The notes below the pieces were generated by a model. That model saw only the letters and a program-made list of their open reading frames with translations, was not told the origin of the DNA and made no database searches. Source: Citrobacter amalonaticus (lineage in GTDB: Bacteria > Pseudomonadota > Gammaproteobacteria > Enterobacterales > Enterobacteriaceae). Taken from it: a DNA stretch of 64,000 nucleotides. Made by a program: the position numbers and the translations under genes. The stretch is taken from positions 62,087 to 126,086 of the forward strand of contig NZ_PQMB01000001.1 in the NCBI RefSeq assembly GCF_002918555.1, given 5' to 3'. Every line of letters begins with the position of its first letter. Positions within the stretch are counted from its first letter, which is position 1. Positions 23,800-33,903 of this stretch are shown here, in pieces.

Positions 23800-24891
23800 A
23801 TGGGATTCAAATGCGGTATCGTCGGTTTGCCCAACGTTGGGAAATCCACCCTGTTCAACGCGCTGACCAAAGCCGGCATTGAAGCGGCAAACTTCCCGTT
23901 CTGTACTATCGAGCCGAATACCGGTGTTGTACCAATGCCCGACCCGCGCCTGGACCAGTTGGCTGAGATCGTGAAACCGCAGCGCATTCTTCCTACCACG
24001 ATGGAGTTTGTTGACATCGCCGGTCTGGTAAAAGGCGCGTCAAAAGGTGAAGGTCTGGGTAACCAGTTCCTGACCAATATCCGTGAAACTGAGGCTATCG
24101 GTCACGTCGTGCGCTGCTTTGAGAACGACAACATCATCCACGTTGCGGGTAAAGTTAACCCGGCAGAAGATATCGACGTTATCAATACCGAACTGGCGCT
24201 GGCGGATCTCGACACCTGTGAGCGTGCAATTCATCGTGTGCAGAAAAAAGCCAAAGGTGGCGATAAAGATGCTAAAGCTGAGCTGGCCGCGCTGGAAAAA
24301 TGTCTGCCGCACCTCGCTGAAGCAGGCATGTTGCGTTCTCTGGACCTGACTGATGAAGATAAAGCGGCAATTCGCTATCTGAGTTTCCTGACGCTGAAAC
24401 CAACCATGTACATCGCCAACGTCAACGAAGACGGTTTTGAAAATAACCCTTATCTTGACCAGGTTCGTGAAATCGCCGCTAAAGAAGGTTCTGTTGTCGT
24501 TCCGGTGTGCGCAGCCGTAGAAGCGGACATTGCTGAGCTGGATGACGAAGAACGCGATGAGTTCATGGCTGAACTGGGTCTGGAAGAACCGGGACTGAAC
24601 CGCGTGATCCGTGCTGGCTACAAGCTGCTGGATCTGCAAACCTACTTTACCGCGGGTGTAAAAGAAGTACGCGCATGGACGATTCCTGTCGGCGCGACGG
24701 CACCGCAGGCGGCAGGTAAAATCCATACCGATTTCGAAAAAGGCTTTATCCGTGCTCAGACCATCGCGTTTGAAGACTTCATCACCTATAAAGGTGAACA
24801 AGGTGCAAAAGAAGCCGGTAAGATGCGCGCAGAAGGTAAAGACTATATCGTTAAAGATGGCGATGTGATGAACTTCCTGTTCAACGTCTAA
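23800..24891 (+). CDS. ychF: Redox-responsive ribosome-binding ATPase YchF
   Basis: Obg-family P-loop protein that prefers ATP to GTP and binds ribosomes. 363 residues. G1 motif [16 protein letters not shown]3 region [16 protein letters not shown], a coiled-coil insert (about 130-200) and a C-terminal TGS domain (about 280-363). Separated from pth by 116 bp and closed by a terminator. It is the last backbone gene before the accessory block. Confidence 0.97.
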   Translation: MGFKCGIVGLPNVGKSTLFNALTKAGIEAANFPFCTIEPNTGVVPMPDPRLDQLAEIVKPQRILPTTMEFVDIAGLVKGASKGEGLGNQFLTNIRETEAIGHVVRCFENDNIIHVAGKVNPAEDIDVINTELALADLDTCERAIHRVQKKAKGGDKDAKAELAALEKCLPHLAEAGMLRSLDLTDEDKAAIRYLSFLTLKPTMYIANVNEDGFENNPYLDQVREIAAKEGSVVVPVCAAVEADIAELDDEERDEFMAELGLEEPGLNRVIRAGYKLLDLQTYFTAGVKEVRAWTIPVGATAPQAAGKIHTDFEKGFIRAQTIAFEDFITYKGEQGAKEAGKMRAEGKDYIVKDGDVMNFLFNV

Positions 24892-24949
24892 ATCGTTTCT
24901 GCCGTCTCATGAGGTTTCACTGAATCTCATGAAGGCTGAAAAACCCATT

Positions 24950-24976
24950 AAATCCACGCACCTGCGTGGATTTTTC
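24950..24976 (+). terminator. Intrinsic terminator after ychF
   Basis: AAATCCACGC-ACCT-GCGTGGATTTTT, a 10-bp stem with a T tail. Nearly the same stem recurs at 56867, at the other end of the accessory block. Confidence 0.9.
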
Positions 24977-25651
24977 ATTTCATAGAATCTCAACTCATCT
25001 CGTAACAACGCTGTCAAACATGAGTACAACATTCTTCCATCTTCATTTTAAGTGAGTTCAATAACGGTATAATAATTAAACAAGACCCCGTTATGCTCAC
25101 CGATACGCAAAGCCGCACAGTCACTATCGCTGTTAATAAAAACATGTTTTAAAAAACAGTATTGACCGCAAGTCTTAAATAAGTAAATTAGTACTCAGCA
25201 GCACAATGAAAGTGGTTAGTCAGTTAGTGAATTGAAAGAAGTTCCGGGTTAAGCCATTTTGCTTTACAGGCCACGAAGTTTGTTGTTTGGGATGTAGTTA
25301 GCTTTCAGGCCTCGTAGTGATTGTGCTGATTCGCAAAATGGTAGTGTTAGCGCGACGATGTAAGGCCTTGTTTTTTTTAGTCAATGCTGATGGTTTCGTT
25401 TTTTTGATGGTAACCGTATCAGCAAAGGGCAACGCATCAAAGAGTATATGTCGCGATGGGGGATGTGCTTGTTTAAGTTGCCACGCTGAGGTTTTGAAAG
25501 CGCAGGCGGTGTATAACGAGATAAATAGAGGGAGGTTTTTTAGTATTAATGCCCAATATTATCTGTAGTGAACGGGTACATTTGAAAGCAGTATAAATAG
25601 CAGTATCACTTTATTAAGTCCATTAATGTTAAATCTGAAGTCTGTAGTACC
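24977..25651. other. AT-rich gap, no convincing gene
   Basis: About 675 bp at the left edge of the accessory block. An 83-codon frame (25317-25568, +) has no clear ribosome site or recognised domain. A promoter-like TTGAAA (about 25583) with TATAAA-like and TATCAC-like hexamers downstream sits less than 100 bp before the hairpin at 25652. A short non-coding RNA is therefore possible here. Confidence 0.3.
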
Positions 25652-25686
25652 TTAAAAGCCCTGGCTGCAATGGTCAGGGCTTTTAA
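25652..25686. terminator. Terminator-like hairpin upstream of the cold-shock gene
   Basis: TTAAAAGCCCTG and CAGGGCTTTTAA are perfect 12-bp inverted arms around an 11-nt loop. T-rich or A-rich flanks on both sides allow bidirectional termination. It lies about 270 bp before the cold-shock ATG. Confidence 0.65.
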
Positions 25687-25953
25687 GATTACTGACCCCT
25701 TTGAATTGTAAGTTTTCCCAACAGATTACTGACAAAAATAATCTTGCTTATCAACTCATATGGGTCCACTATGCGTCATCGGTTTGGCATACAGACCTTA
25801 TGAAAGCAGTTTTAGTAAAGCAGTCCTCATTTCAAGCGTTATCCTTAGATACTCTTCTGCATGAGCCTCCTCCTAAGTGCCCAATAAGACCTCATCTGCA
25901 AGCAGGCCATGTTCGCCACAACATGTGGCTCAAGAAAATTAAAGGAAGTATCT

Positions 25954-26166
25954 ATGTCGAATAAAATGACTGGTTTAGTAAAATGGTTTAACTCTGACAA
26001 AGGTTTCGGCTTCATTACGCCAGCTGACGGCAGCAAAGATGTTTTTGTTCATTTCTCTGCCATTCAGAGCAACGATTACAAAACGCTCGACGAAGGCCAG
26101 AAGGTTGAGTTCTCGATTGAGAATGGTGCCAAAGGTCCGGCTGCCGGAAATGTTGTCGCGCTTTAA
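25954..26166 (+). CDS. CspA-family cold-shock protein
   Basis: A 70-residue single OB-fold RNA chaperone. RNP1 (KGFGFITP) and RNP2 (VFVHFSAIQ) are intact. It resembles CspA, CspB, CspG and CspI; the [12 protein letters not shown] start favours CspG/CspI. The ATG at 25954 follows AAAGGAAGTATCT; 15 in-frame codons upstream have no family match. About 270 bp of untranslated-looking sequence precedes it, as with the long structured leaders of cold-inducible csp genes. I saw no clear cold-box match. Not the usual csp locus, so probably an extra paralogue. Confidence 0.92.
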   Translation: MSNKMTGLVKWFNSDKGFGFITPADGSKDVFVHFSAIQSNDYKTLDEGQKVEFSIENGAKGPAAGNVVAL

Positions 26167-26235
26167 TTGCCGATAACGACACAGACGCTTACGACAGCGA
26201 TGACGGCATTGGCCTGAGCAGATAAGTGAACGTGA

Positions 26236-26263
26236 TAAAAAACCCGCCCTGAGCGGGTTTTTG
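26236..26263 (+). terminator. Intrinsic terminator after the cold-shock gene
   Basis: AAAAACCCGC-CCTGA-GCGGGTTTTT, 70 bp after the stop. The rest of the 305-bp gap to slp shows no gene. Confidence 0.9.
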
Positions 26264-26471
26264 TGTTTCATGGATGACATGACGATCATTTTACTGCAGT
26301 TGCTGGACTGAAAAAAAGAAACTATAGCCCTCTTCCAGCAACCAGATAAAATACGGTCCGTTATTACCATAAGCTACAATAATATTAATTTTAGATAATC
26401 AACGGCACGTTTGCTGACAATTATGAGCAAAGGTTTACTATAGGCCTGTCTTTTATTAGCAGGAAAGTAAA

Positions 26472-27038
26472 ATGAAAAAAACAAATGGGTTGATAATTGT
26501 TGCCCTTGCTTTCACACTGGCGTCATGTGCTTCAATTCCTGAGAATATCAAAGGTACTAATCAACCAGATATTCAAAAAAACTTTATCTCCGTGCATAAC
26601 CAACCGGGATTATATACCGGTCAGCAGGCCCGCTTTGGGGGTAAAGTCATCAATGTGATTAACACCAAAACGGATACATTACTGGAAATCGCCGTTCTGC
26701 CACTGAACAACTATGCTAAACCGCAAATAGACGCGAGCTATCAGGGACGTATTCTGGCCCAGCAGAAAGGTTTTCTCGAACCGGTAAACTACAGAAACCA
26801 CTTCGTTACTATTTTGGGAACAATTCAAGGAGATGAGTCAGGATTCATCAACAAAGTCCCGTATAACTTTGTTAAAGTTGATTTACAGGGTATTCAGGTC
26901 TGGCATTTAACAGATACTGTTAACACTACCTATAATCTCTGGGATTACGGTTACGGTGCGTTCTGGCCTGAGCCGATGTGGGGAGGCCCCTACTACACAA
27001 ATACAATAACCGAGGTTACTCCTGAGCTCGTAAAATAA
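26472..27038 (+). CDS. slp: Outer-membrane lipoprotein Slp
   Basis: Starvation- and acid-inducible lipoprotein, 188 residues, very close to E. coli Slp (IKGTNQPDIQKNF, then LWDYGYGAFWPEP near the end). Lipobox LASC, with Ser at +2 position consistent with outer-membrane sorting. In E. coli slp belongs to the acid fitness island controlled by the EvgA-YdeO-GadE circuit. Here it opens a compact version of that island, upstream of mdtEF. Confidence 0.93.
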   Translation: MKKTNGLIIVALAFTLASCASIPENIKGTNQPDIQKNFISVHNQPGLYTGQQARFGGKVINVINTKTDTLLEIAVLPLNNYAKPQIDASYQGRILAQQKGFLEPVNYRNHFVTILGTIQGDESGFINKVPYNFVKVDLQGIQVWHLTDTVNTTYNLWDYGYGAFWPEPMWGGPYYTNTITEVTPELVK

Positions 27039-27315
27039 TCCCGTAGTAAAATGGCGCTAATCTATCGCGGAATTTGATTCAGGTGAAACATCCTTATCAT
27101 CTTCCGTGTTTATCTTATTGCGCCTTTCTGCTGAATGCGATCTTTCGCTTAACACGCATTCTTCCTGTTACATATAATTTTACCCGCTACCACTTGAGCG
27201 AAAAAATGGGCTTTAGCCGTCTCATGCCTGAGCATCTTTTGTTATTTACCGATAACTCTCCCACCCTGCATGCAATAAAAGAACATTTGTGTTTACGATT
27301 TATTCAGGGATTACT

Positions 27316-28473
27316 ATGAACAGAAAATGCTTACTGTTGATACCATTATTTTTTAGTAGCATCATCATCACCGCCTGCGATAATAAACCTGCAGTAAAAA
27401 CCACCACCATGGAGCCCGAGGTCGGCGTTGTTACCTTAGCGCCCTCCTCAGTGAATATTAAAAGTGAACTTCCGGGTCGGGCGGTTTCATTCGAGATCGC
27501 CGAAATCCGCCCTCAGGTTGGTGGGATCATCATAAAACGCAACTTTATTGAAGGTGATAAAGTCAGCAAAGGAGAGTCACTGTATCAAATTGATCCTGCC
27601 CCGCTGCAGGCAAGACTGGATTCAGCCAAAGGCGCGCTGGCAAAGGCACTGGCGACGGCCAATAATGTCCGTCTGACATTAAATCGGCAGTCAGCGTTAA
27701 TAAAATCCAATTACGTCAGCCGCCAGGACTACGACACGACGCGCTCACAGCTTAATGAAGCACAAGCCAATGTCGCCGTCGCCAAAGCGGATCTTGAGCA
27801 GGCCACCATCAACCTTCGTTACGCTAATGTCACCTCGCCGATTGATGGCATCAGCGGTAAATCCTCCGTGACCGTAGGTGCCCTGGTCACCGCAAATCAG
27901 GAAAACGCGCTGGTCACCGTTCAGCGGCTGGATCCGATTTATGTTGATTTAACACAGTCAGTACAGGACTTCTTACGCCTGAAAGAAGAGAAAGCCAACG
28001 GCAAAATTGCCCAGCAACAAGGCAAAATCCCTGTTGAGCTGATGCTGGAAAACGGCAAACCCTATCGCCATACCGGCACGCTTGAGTTTTCCGATCCCGC
28101 CGTCGATGAGACCACCGGATCGGTGACGTTGCGCGCCGTGTTCCCCAATCCTGAAGGTGAAATTTTACCCGGGATGTATGTCACGGCGTTGCTGGACGAA
28201 GGCAGCCAGCAGAACGTTTTGATGGTCCCCCAACAAGGGATTACGCATAACGAACAAGGAAAAGCCACCGCGCTGATCCTTGACCAGCAAAACCTGGTGC
28301 AACTGCGCGAAATAAACGCCGTGAAGGCCGTTGGCAATCAATGGCTGGTGACCGCAGGATTACGCCCCGGCGATCGGGTCATTGTGTCCGGATTACAAAG
28401 AATTCGTCCGGGAATCAAAGCCCGGGTCCTCCCTTCAAAACTGAACACTCCTGACGCGGTAACTGAACAGTAA
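27316..28473 (+). CDS. mdtE: Multidrug efflux periplasmic adaptor MdtE
   Basis: Membrane-fusion lipoprotein linking the MdtF pump to TolC. 385 residues, closely matching E. coli MdtE. Lipobox IITAC at residue 17-21, then lipoyl/barrel-sandwich halves around a coiled-coil hairpin (about 95-170) and a C-terminal membrane-proximal domain ending near [15 protein letters not shown]. The ATG at 27316 has AGGGATTACT upstream; the earlier in-frame ATG lacks support. 28 bp before mdtF, so one transcript. Confidence 0.95.
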   Translation: MNRKCLLLIPLFFSSIIITACDNKPAVKTTTMEPEVGVVTLAPSSVNIKSELPGRAVSFEIAEIRPQVGGIIIKRNFIEGDKVSKGESLYQIDPAPLQARLDSAKGALAKALATANNVRLTLNRQSALIKSNYVSRQDYDTTRSQLNEAQANVAVAKADLEQATINLRYANVTSPIDGISGKSSVTVGALVTANQENALVTVQRLDPIYVDLTQSVQDFLRLKEEKANGKIAQQQGKIPVELMLENGKPYRHTGTLEFSDPAVDETTGSVTLRAVFPNPEGEILPGMYVTALLDEGSQQNVLMVPQQGITHNEQGKATALILDQQNLVQLREINAVKAVGNQWLVTAGLRPGDRVIVSGLQRIRPGIKARVLPSKLNTPDAVTEQ

Positions 28474-28501
28474 TATTTCAGGTATTAAGGACAATTTCTT
28501 C

Positions 28502-31500
28502 ATGGCCAACTTTTTTATTGAGCGCCCGGTTTTCGCCTGGGTGCTCGCCATTATCATGATGTTTACGGGCGGTATCGCGATAATGAACCTGCCGATCGCC
28601 CAGTATCCACAAATTGCTCCCCCAACCATTACCATCAGCGCTGCCTACCCTGGGGCAGATGCAAAGACCGTTGAAGACTCCGTGACTCAGGTGATTGAAC
28701 AGAATATGAATGGTCTTGATGGCCTGATGTATATGTCATCCACCAGCGATGCGGCAGGTAATGCGTCGATTATCCTGACCTTCAAAACGGGCACGTCACC
28801 CGATATTGCACAGGTTCAGGTACAGAATAAACTGCAGCTGGCGATGCCTTCTTTACCGCAGGAAGTACAGCAGCAAGGGATCAGCGTTGATAAATCCAGC
28901 AGCAATATTTTGATGGTCGCCGGCTTTATCTCTGATAATAACAGTCTGAGCCAATATGATATTGCCGACTATGTGGCCTCGAATATCAAAGACCCGATAA
29001 GCCGCACTGCCGGGGTGGGGAGCGTACAGTTATTCGGTTCGCAATACGCCATGCGCATCTGGCTGGATCCGCAAAAGCTCGACAAGTATAACCTCACACC
29101 TCAGGACGTCATTACCCAGCTCAAAGTTCAGAACAACCAGATATCGGGCGGGCAGTTGGGAGGCATGCCTCAGTCAGCCGATCAGCAGCTAAATGCGTCG
29201 ATAATCGTCCAGACGCGCCTGCAAACAACCGATGAATTTGGCAAGATCTTCCTTAAAGTTCAGCAAGATGGATCCCAGGTTCTGCTGCGTGATGTCGCGC
29301 GCATTGAGCTGGGTGCGGAAAATTATGCCACGGTTGCACGTTACAACGGAAAACCCGCCGCCGGGATTGCAATTAAACTTGCCGCTGGCGCGAATGCCCT
29401 GGAAACATCCCAGGCGGTCAAACAAGAGCTGAACAGATTATCGGCCTGGTTTCCGGCCAGCATGAAAACCGTTTATCCCTATGACACCACTCCGTTTATC
29501 GAGATTTCGATTCAGGGTGTTTTTCATACTTTGATCGAGGCAATCATTCTGGTATTCCTCGTCATGTATCTGTTTTTGCAAAGTTTCCGCGCGACGCTTA
29601 TCCCCACAATTGCCGTTCCGGTAGTTATCCTTGGCACCTTTGCGATACTCGACGTCGCGGGTTTTTCGATTAATACGCTCACGATGTTTGGCATGGTGCT
29701 GGCGATAGGGTTGTTAGTCGATGATGCTATCGTGGTAGTTGAGAACGTAGAACGCATTATTGCCGAAGAACACTTGTCACCAAAAGCGGCGACGCACAAA
29801 GCGATGGGCCAGTTGCAGAGAGCGCTGGTCGGTATTGCCGTTGTGTTATCCGCCGTATTTATGCCGATGGCATTTATGAGCGGAGCAACGGGTGAAATTT
29901 TTCGTCAGTTTTCTATCACCTTAATCTCCTCCATGCTGCTGTCGGTGTTTGTGGCGATGAGCCTGACGCCAGCACTCTGCGCCATGCTGTTAAAAGCCCA
30001 CAAGGGAGAAAAAGCAAACACACATTTTTTGTTTACCCGTTTCAATCACTTCATGGAGAAATGTACTCAGCACTACACGGACAGCACCCGTAAACTGCTA
30101 CGTTGCACAGGCCGTTACATGGTCGTGTATTTAGTGATTGGCGCGGGCATGATTGTGCTGTTTTTACGTACCCCAACCTCCTTTTTGCCTGAAGAAGACC
30201 AGGGGGTATTCATGACTACCGCGCAATTGCCTTCAGGCTCAACGATGGTGAACACCAGCAAAGTGCTTGGGGAAATAACGGATTACTACCTGACGAAAGA
30301 AGAGAAAAATGTCGCTTCGGTTTTCACCGTAGGCGGATTTGGTTTCAGCGGCCAGGGGCAAAACAACGGTCTGGCGTTTATCAGCCTGAAACCGTGGTCA
30401 GAACGCGTTGGTGAAGAAAACTCAGTTACCGCCATTATTCGACGGGCGATGATGGCCTTAAGCACCATCAATAATGCCGTCGTTTATCCGTTTAATTTAC
30501 CCGCAGTTGCAGAACTGGGGACGGCTTCAGGTTTTGACATGGAGCTGCTGGATAACGGTAACCTGGGGCATGAAAAAATGATGCAGGCCCGAAACGAGCT
30601 TCTGGCGCTGGCCAACCAGTCGTCCGGTGAGGTCGACGGGGTGCGCCCGAATGGTCTGGAAGATACACCGATGTTCCGCATTCATGTCAACGCCACGAAG
30701 GCAGAAGCCATGGGCGTTGCATTATCGGATATCAATCAAACTATCTCCACGGCGTTCGGTAGTCGCTATGTCAATGATTTCCTGAACCAGGGGCGCGTTA
30801 AAAAAGTGTATGTCCAGGCCGATACGCCGTTCCGTATGTTGCCGGATAATATCAATCACTGGTACGTACGTAATGCCTCCGGCGCTATGACGCCGCTTTC
30901 GGCCTACTCATCCACCGAGTGGACCTACGGTTCTCCCCGCCTTGAACGCTACAACGGTCAGCCTGCAATGGAAATTCTGGGCCAGCCAGTCGAAGGGAAA
31001 AGCAGCGGCGATGCGATGAAATTTATGGCATCGCTGATAAATAAACTGCCCGCGGGCGTCGGCTATGCCTGGACCGGTCTGTCTTATCAGGAAGCGCTGT
31101 CCACAAACCAGGCGCCAATGCTGTACGGCATTTCGCTGATTGTCGTGTTTCTGGCACTGGCGGCACTGTATGAAAGCTGGTCGATACCATTCTCGGTAAT
31201 GCTGGTTGTGCCAATCGGGGTGGTTGGCGCTTTGCTGGCAACCGACTTGCGCGGCCTGAGCAATGATGTTTACTTCCAGGTCGGCCTGCTCACCACCATG
31301 GGGCTCTCGGCTAAAAACGCCATTCTGATCGTCGAGTTCGCCGTCGAGATCATGCAAAAGGAAGGAAAAACGCCGCCTGAAGCCGCAGTAGAGGCCGCAC
31401 AAATGCGCTTACGCCCTATTTTGATGACGTCACTGGCCTTTATCTTAGGGGTTATCCCTCTGGCAATAAGCAACGGCGCGGGCTCTGGCGCGCAAAATGC

Positions 31501-31618
31501 CGTCGGTACGGGTGTTATTGGTGGGATGCTGGCCGCGACAGTGCTGGCGATCTACTTTGTTCCGCTGTTCTTTGTTCTCGTTGAAAACATGCTGGCGCGA
31601 TTCAAAACGCGGCGCTGA
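28502..31618 (+). CDS. mdtF: RND multidrug efflux pump MdtF
   Basis: Proton-driven inner-membrane RND transporter of the AcrB type, 1,038 residues, paired with MdtE and TolC. Twelve helices, large periplasmic loops after TM1 and TM7, and the TM4 proton-relay acids in [19 protein letters not shown]. Motif [14 protein letters not shown] and the TM10-11 region [14 protein letters not shown] are intact. E. coli mdtEF exports bile salts, steroids and nitrosated compounds, and is induced by EvgA and GadE, which suits the neighbourhood. Confidence 0.96.
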   Translation: MANFFIERPVFAWVLAIIMMFTGGIAIMNLPIAQYPQIAPPTITISAAYPGADAKTVEDSVTQVIEQNMNGLDGLMYMSSTSDAAGNASIILTFKTGTSPDIAQVQVQNKLQLAMPSLPQEVQQQGISVDKSSSNILMVAGFISDNNSLSQYDIADYVASNIKDPISRTAGVGSVQLFGSQYAMRIWLDPQKLDKYNLTPQDVITQLKVQNNQISGGQLGGMPQSADQQLNASIIVQTRLQTTDEFGKIFLKVQQDGSQVLLRDVARIELGAENYATVARYNGKPAAGIAIKLAAGANALETSQAVKQELNRLSAWFPASMKTVYPYDTTPFIEISIQGVFHTLIEAIILVFLVMYLFLQSFRATLIPTIAVPVVILGTFAILDVAGFSINTLTMFGMVLAIGLLVDDAIVVVENVERIIAEEHLSPKAATHKAMGQLQRALVGIAVVLSAVFMPMAFMSGATGEIFRQFSITLISSMLLSVFVAMSLTPALCAMLLKAHKGEKANTHFLFTRFNHFMEKCTQHYTDSTRKLLRCTGRYMVVYLVIGAGMIVLFLRTPTSFLPEEDQGVFMTTAQLPSGSTMVNTSKVLGEITDYYLTKEEKNVASVFTVGGFGFSGQGQNNGLAFISLKPWSERVGEENSVTAIIRRAMMALSTINNAVVYPFNLPAVAELGTASGFDMELLDNGNLGHEKMMQARNELLALANQSSGEVDGVRPNGLEDTPMFRIHVNATKAEAMGVALSDINQTISTAFGSRYVNDFLNQGRVKKVYVQADTPFRMLPDNINHWYVRNASGAMTPLSAYSSTEWTYGSPRLERYNGQPAMEILGQPVEGKSSGDAMKFMASLINKLPAGVGYAWTGLSYQEALSTNQAPMLYGISLIVVFLALAALYESWSIPFSVMLVVPIGVVGALLATDLRGLSNDVYFQVGLLTTMGLSAKNAILIVEFAVEIMQKEGKTPPEAAVEAAQMRLRPILMTSLAFILGVIPLAISNGAGSGAQNAVGTGVIGGMLAATVLAIYFVPLFFVLVENMLARFKTRR

Positions 31619-31636
31619 TTCCCTGCCCTCGTACGT

Positions 31637-31677
31637 GAGAATCCCTGGGATAAGTTTATTAAATCCCGGGGATTCTC
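31637..31677. terminator. Hairpin after mdtF
   Basis: GAGAATCCCTGGGA and TCCCGGGGATTCTC form a 14-bp arm pair with one mismatch, 20 bp after the mdtF stop. No T tract follows, so it may act as a 3'-end stabiliser or a Rho-assisted end rather than a classical terminator. Confidence 0.5.
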
Positions 31678-31804
31678 AATGCTCTCTTCAGAAACAGTTT
31701 CATTCACCTTCAGTTCTTCATTTCATTACAGCGACGATATTGTGATTACGTTAAGAGTGGCATTCTCCACCACACTTGAGTCCCTGTGCTCTGCGGGTAA
31801 TCAA

Positions 31805-31836
31805 TGCCTGGTGGCGCTTCGCTGATCAGGCCTACG
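31805..31836. repeat. REP-like palindrome
   Basis: GCCTGGTGGCGCTTCGCTGA followed by TCAGGCCTACG has the form of an enterobacterial REP/PU unit (GCCTGATGGCGCTTCGC...TCAGGCCTAC). Single copy, between the convergent mdtF and hdeB-like genes. Confidence 0.65.
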
Positions 31837-31848
31837 GGTGTTAGCGGG

Positions 31849-31884
31849 CCCTGCTATCCAGCGAATTTCTCGTGGATAGCAGGG
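31849..31884. terminator. Perfect hairpin between mdtF and the hdeB-like gene
   Basis: CCCTGCTATCC and GGATAGCAGGG pair over 11 bp around a 14-nt loop. It lies about 95 bp after the stop of the leftward hdeB-like gene and could end either transcript. Confidence 0.5.
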
Positions 31885-31978
31885 TAAACAATACGGGGAT
31901 TTTTTCTTGTTGGGGAACAACTGAGACAGGTACAGAGGTTGTCAATTCTGACTCATGCCAGGCTATCAAAACGGGTAA

Positions 31979-32305
31979 TCAATAGTGCAGACCGGAACCC
32001 TTCAGATTTACGACCAGTTCGCCCAATTTAGCATCAGGATGTTGATGACACATTTTAACCATCTTCGGTACAGCGACAGTTTCCACCTCGTGCAGGGGGA
32101 CATAATCATCGCCTCTAAAGTCCGAATTTTTATTAACAATCACAAAGGCATTTGCTGTCATGTATTGCCGACTCATATCAACGAATTCTTTACAGGTCAT
32201 ATCTTGTGGCGCCGCTTCCGTTGCCTGTGTAGCAAAAGCACGGTTCACCGGCGCCATAACAGAGGTCATAAGAATAACGGCAGAGACAATCAATTTAATC
32301 TTCAC
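31979..32305 (-). CDS. HdeB-like periplasmic acid chaperone
   Basis: Small periplasmic protein of the HdeA/HdeB fold, about 108 residues from the GTG at 32305 (KIKLIVSAVIL), which has CTGGAG six bases upstream. The ATG seven codons earlier has no such site. Signal peptide to about residue 27 (RAFA). The two family cysteines (DMTCKEFVDMS and VKMCHQHPDA) can form the single disulfide. Closer to HdeB than HdeA, but diverged. HdeA/B keep periplasmic proteins from aggregating at low pH. No hdeA partner is present here. Confidence 0.78.
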   Translation of the reverse strand: MKIKLIVSAVILMTSVMAPVNRAFATQATEAAPQDMTCKEFVDMSRQYMTANAFVIVNKNSDFRGDDYVPLHEVETVAVPKMVKMCHQHPDAKLGELVVNLKGSGLHY

Positions 32306-32325
32306 AATGCGCTCCAGAAGTAGCA

Positions 32326-32922
32326 TTAATTTTTATCGGCGAGTTTTTCAGTTTGTACCAATGTTGCATTTCTGCGCAGACTGATAAAAGCCAAAGAACT
32401 AAAGATCATCTCAACGCCAATAAAGATGGAGGTAAACACATAAGAACGGTCGGGATCCATATTCAGCCACACGGCTGCAATAAGCAGGTCAAAAATACCG
32501 ATAAAAATATTCCATCCATAGCCCGGACTGCGGAACATTTTGACGCCGGAAGCAATACGAAAAATACCGCCAAGAATAAACAGGCAGCAAAAAACCATTG
32601 CCAGTGAATTCATACCTATCACAGGATTTTCGAGGAAACAGTATCCCAGCAGCAACCATGCGATAGCAAAAAAGGCATAGGTAAACCCGGCTTTCAGCTG
32701 CTTTTTACCCAAGGAAAACAGGCTATAAATAGAATAGAAGCCACACACCAGGAACATAAAACCTGTTGCATAGCTTAAGTAAACACCTGCAGCGACTGGA
32801 TAGATTAAGCAGCAGATGCCGCAAACCAACAACAGCACGGCCATGATTGTGGCGTGTCTTTTATAATGAAATAGTGTTTTTTCATTAAATGCTTTCAGGC
32901 TACGCTGATTAAAAACAAACAT
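32326..32922 (-). CDS. HdeD-like acid-resistance membrane protein
   Basis: About 198 residues with six predicted membrane helices in the DUF308/HdeD arrangement (ATIMAVLLLVCGICCLIYP at the start, IFIGIFDLLIAAVWLNM late). E. coli HdeD adds acid resistance at high cell density. The ATG at 32922 has GGAGGATGT just upstream; the 19 codons before it in frame are not needed. Upstream of, and probably co-transcribed with, the hdeB-like gene (20 bp gap). Divergent from yfdX. Confidence 0.75.
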   Translation of the reverse strand: MFVFNQRSLKAFNEKTLFHYKRHATIMAVLLLVCGICCLIYPVAAGVYLSYATGFMFLVCGFYSIYSLFSLGKKQLKAGFTYAFFAIAWLLLGYCFLENPVIGMNSLAMVFCCLFILGGIFRIASGVKMFRSPGYGWNIFIGIFDLLIAAVWLNMDPDRSYVFTSIFIGVEMIFSSLAFISLRRNATLVQTEKLADKN

Positions 32923-33064
32923 ACATCCTCCGTTACATAGAAACGCAATGTAACCTGCTAATAAAAGAATAATATTCACTTAATACATCTCACTTACAAT
33001 GGAATGATAATACTTTCACAGCGAATTCGTATATAAGAACAAAGGAATGTCATTATCCGTATAA

Positions 33065-33098
33065 TCCTACACGCGTCAGACGTCTGACACTTGTAAGA
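33065..33098. promoter_or_regulatory. Nested symmetric operator between hdeD-like and yfdX
   Basis: TCCTACA and TGTAAGA are placed symmetrically around a perfect 14-bp palindrome GTCAGACGTCTGAC. The spacing is 3 bp on each side, and all parts share one centre. The outer arms are EvgA-type half-sites, like those in the palindrome upstream of evgA. The location between two divergent genes suits shared control of both. Binding by EvgA is inferred. Confidence 0.6.
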
Positions 33099-33202
33099 TT
33101 AAACGCTCATTATTCTGTCCTGACTCTGATTCCACTCGTTGAGTTTATTTAATATTCTTATTTCGTTTGGTGACATATGCCAAATTCATTCAGGAGAAAG
33201 TA

Positions 33203-33829
33203 ATGAAAAAGATTATTCTTGCAGGTCTGCTTGCAACCATGATGGGCTCAGCGCCGGTACTGGCAGCTACCACTACCACGCCGGCACAAACTGCTACCGC
33301 CAATGTACAAAAAGAAGCTGCCGATATTATGCAGGTCGCAGTACAAGGTGCAAATGCGATGCGTGATATTCAGCTTGCCCGTCTGGCCCTGTTTCATGGA
33401 CAGCCTGACAGTGCTAAAAAGTTAACCGATGACGCCGCTTCCCTGCTTGCAGGTGACAGCCACGACTGGGCGAAATTTGTAAAAACTGCGCCTAAAGCCA
33501 GGATGATTGACGATCAGTACGTGATTATTAACGCTACGATTGCGCTGTCAGAAGACTATATTGCCACCCCGGCTAAAGAATCCGCTATCAATACAGCGAA
33601 TGGCAAAATGGCTAAAGGCGACTGGAAAGGTGCTGTGGATACCTTGCAACTGGCGGGGATCAGCGTGCTTCAGACCCAATACCTGATGCCCCTGAATCAG
33701 ACGCGTAAAGCTGTTGCCAGCGCTCAAAAACTGCTGTCTTCAGGTAAATACTATGAAGCAAACCTTGTGTTAAAGGGTGCTGAAGAAGGTATTGTGATGG
33801 ATAGCGAGATGCTGGCCGCAGGCCAGTAA
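33203..33829 (+). CDS. yfdX: YfdX family periplasmic protein
   Basis: 208 residues from the ATG at 33203 (MKKIILAGLLATMMGSAPVLA signal peptide, AGGAG upstream). Mature helical YfdX domain (QLARLALFHGQPDSAKKLTDDA, then ALSEDYIATP). In E. coli yfdX is a strongly EvgA-activated gene, and YfdX-type proteins have been linked to acid and antibiotic tolerance; the mechanism is unclear. It is convergent with evgS here. Confidence 0.9.
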   Translation: MKKIILAGLLATMMGSAPVLAATTTTPAQTATANVQKEAADIMQVAVQGANAMRDIQLARLALFHGQPDSAKKLTDDAASLLAGDSHDWAKFVKTAPKARMIDDQYVIINATIALSEDYIATPAKESAINTANGKMAKGDWKGAVDTLQLAGISVLQTQYLMPLNQTRKAVASAQKLLSSGKYYEANLVLKGAEEGIVMDSEMLAAGQ

Positions 33830-33903
33830 TACTCAGCACTGCGGAGTGTTGAACCAGGACTTTCTCTCCTGATCGGATCGCTACGGCGACCCGATCGGGG
33901 GGG

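Noticed and set aside
24040..24801. 253-codon minus-strand frame over ychF
   Set aside because: Shadow of ychF; composition (Phe/Gln-rich) and lack of a ribosome site do not fit a real gene.
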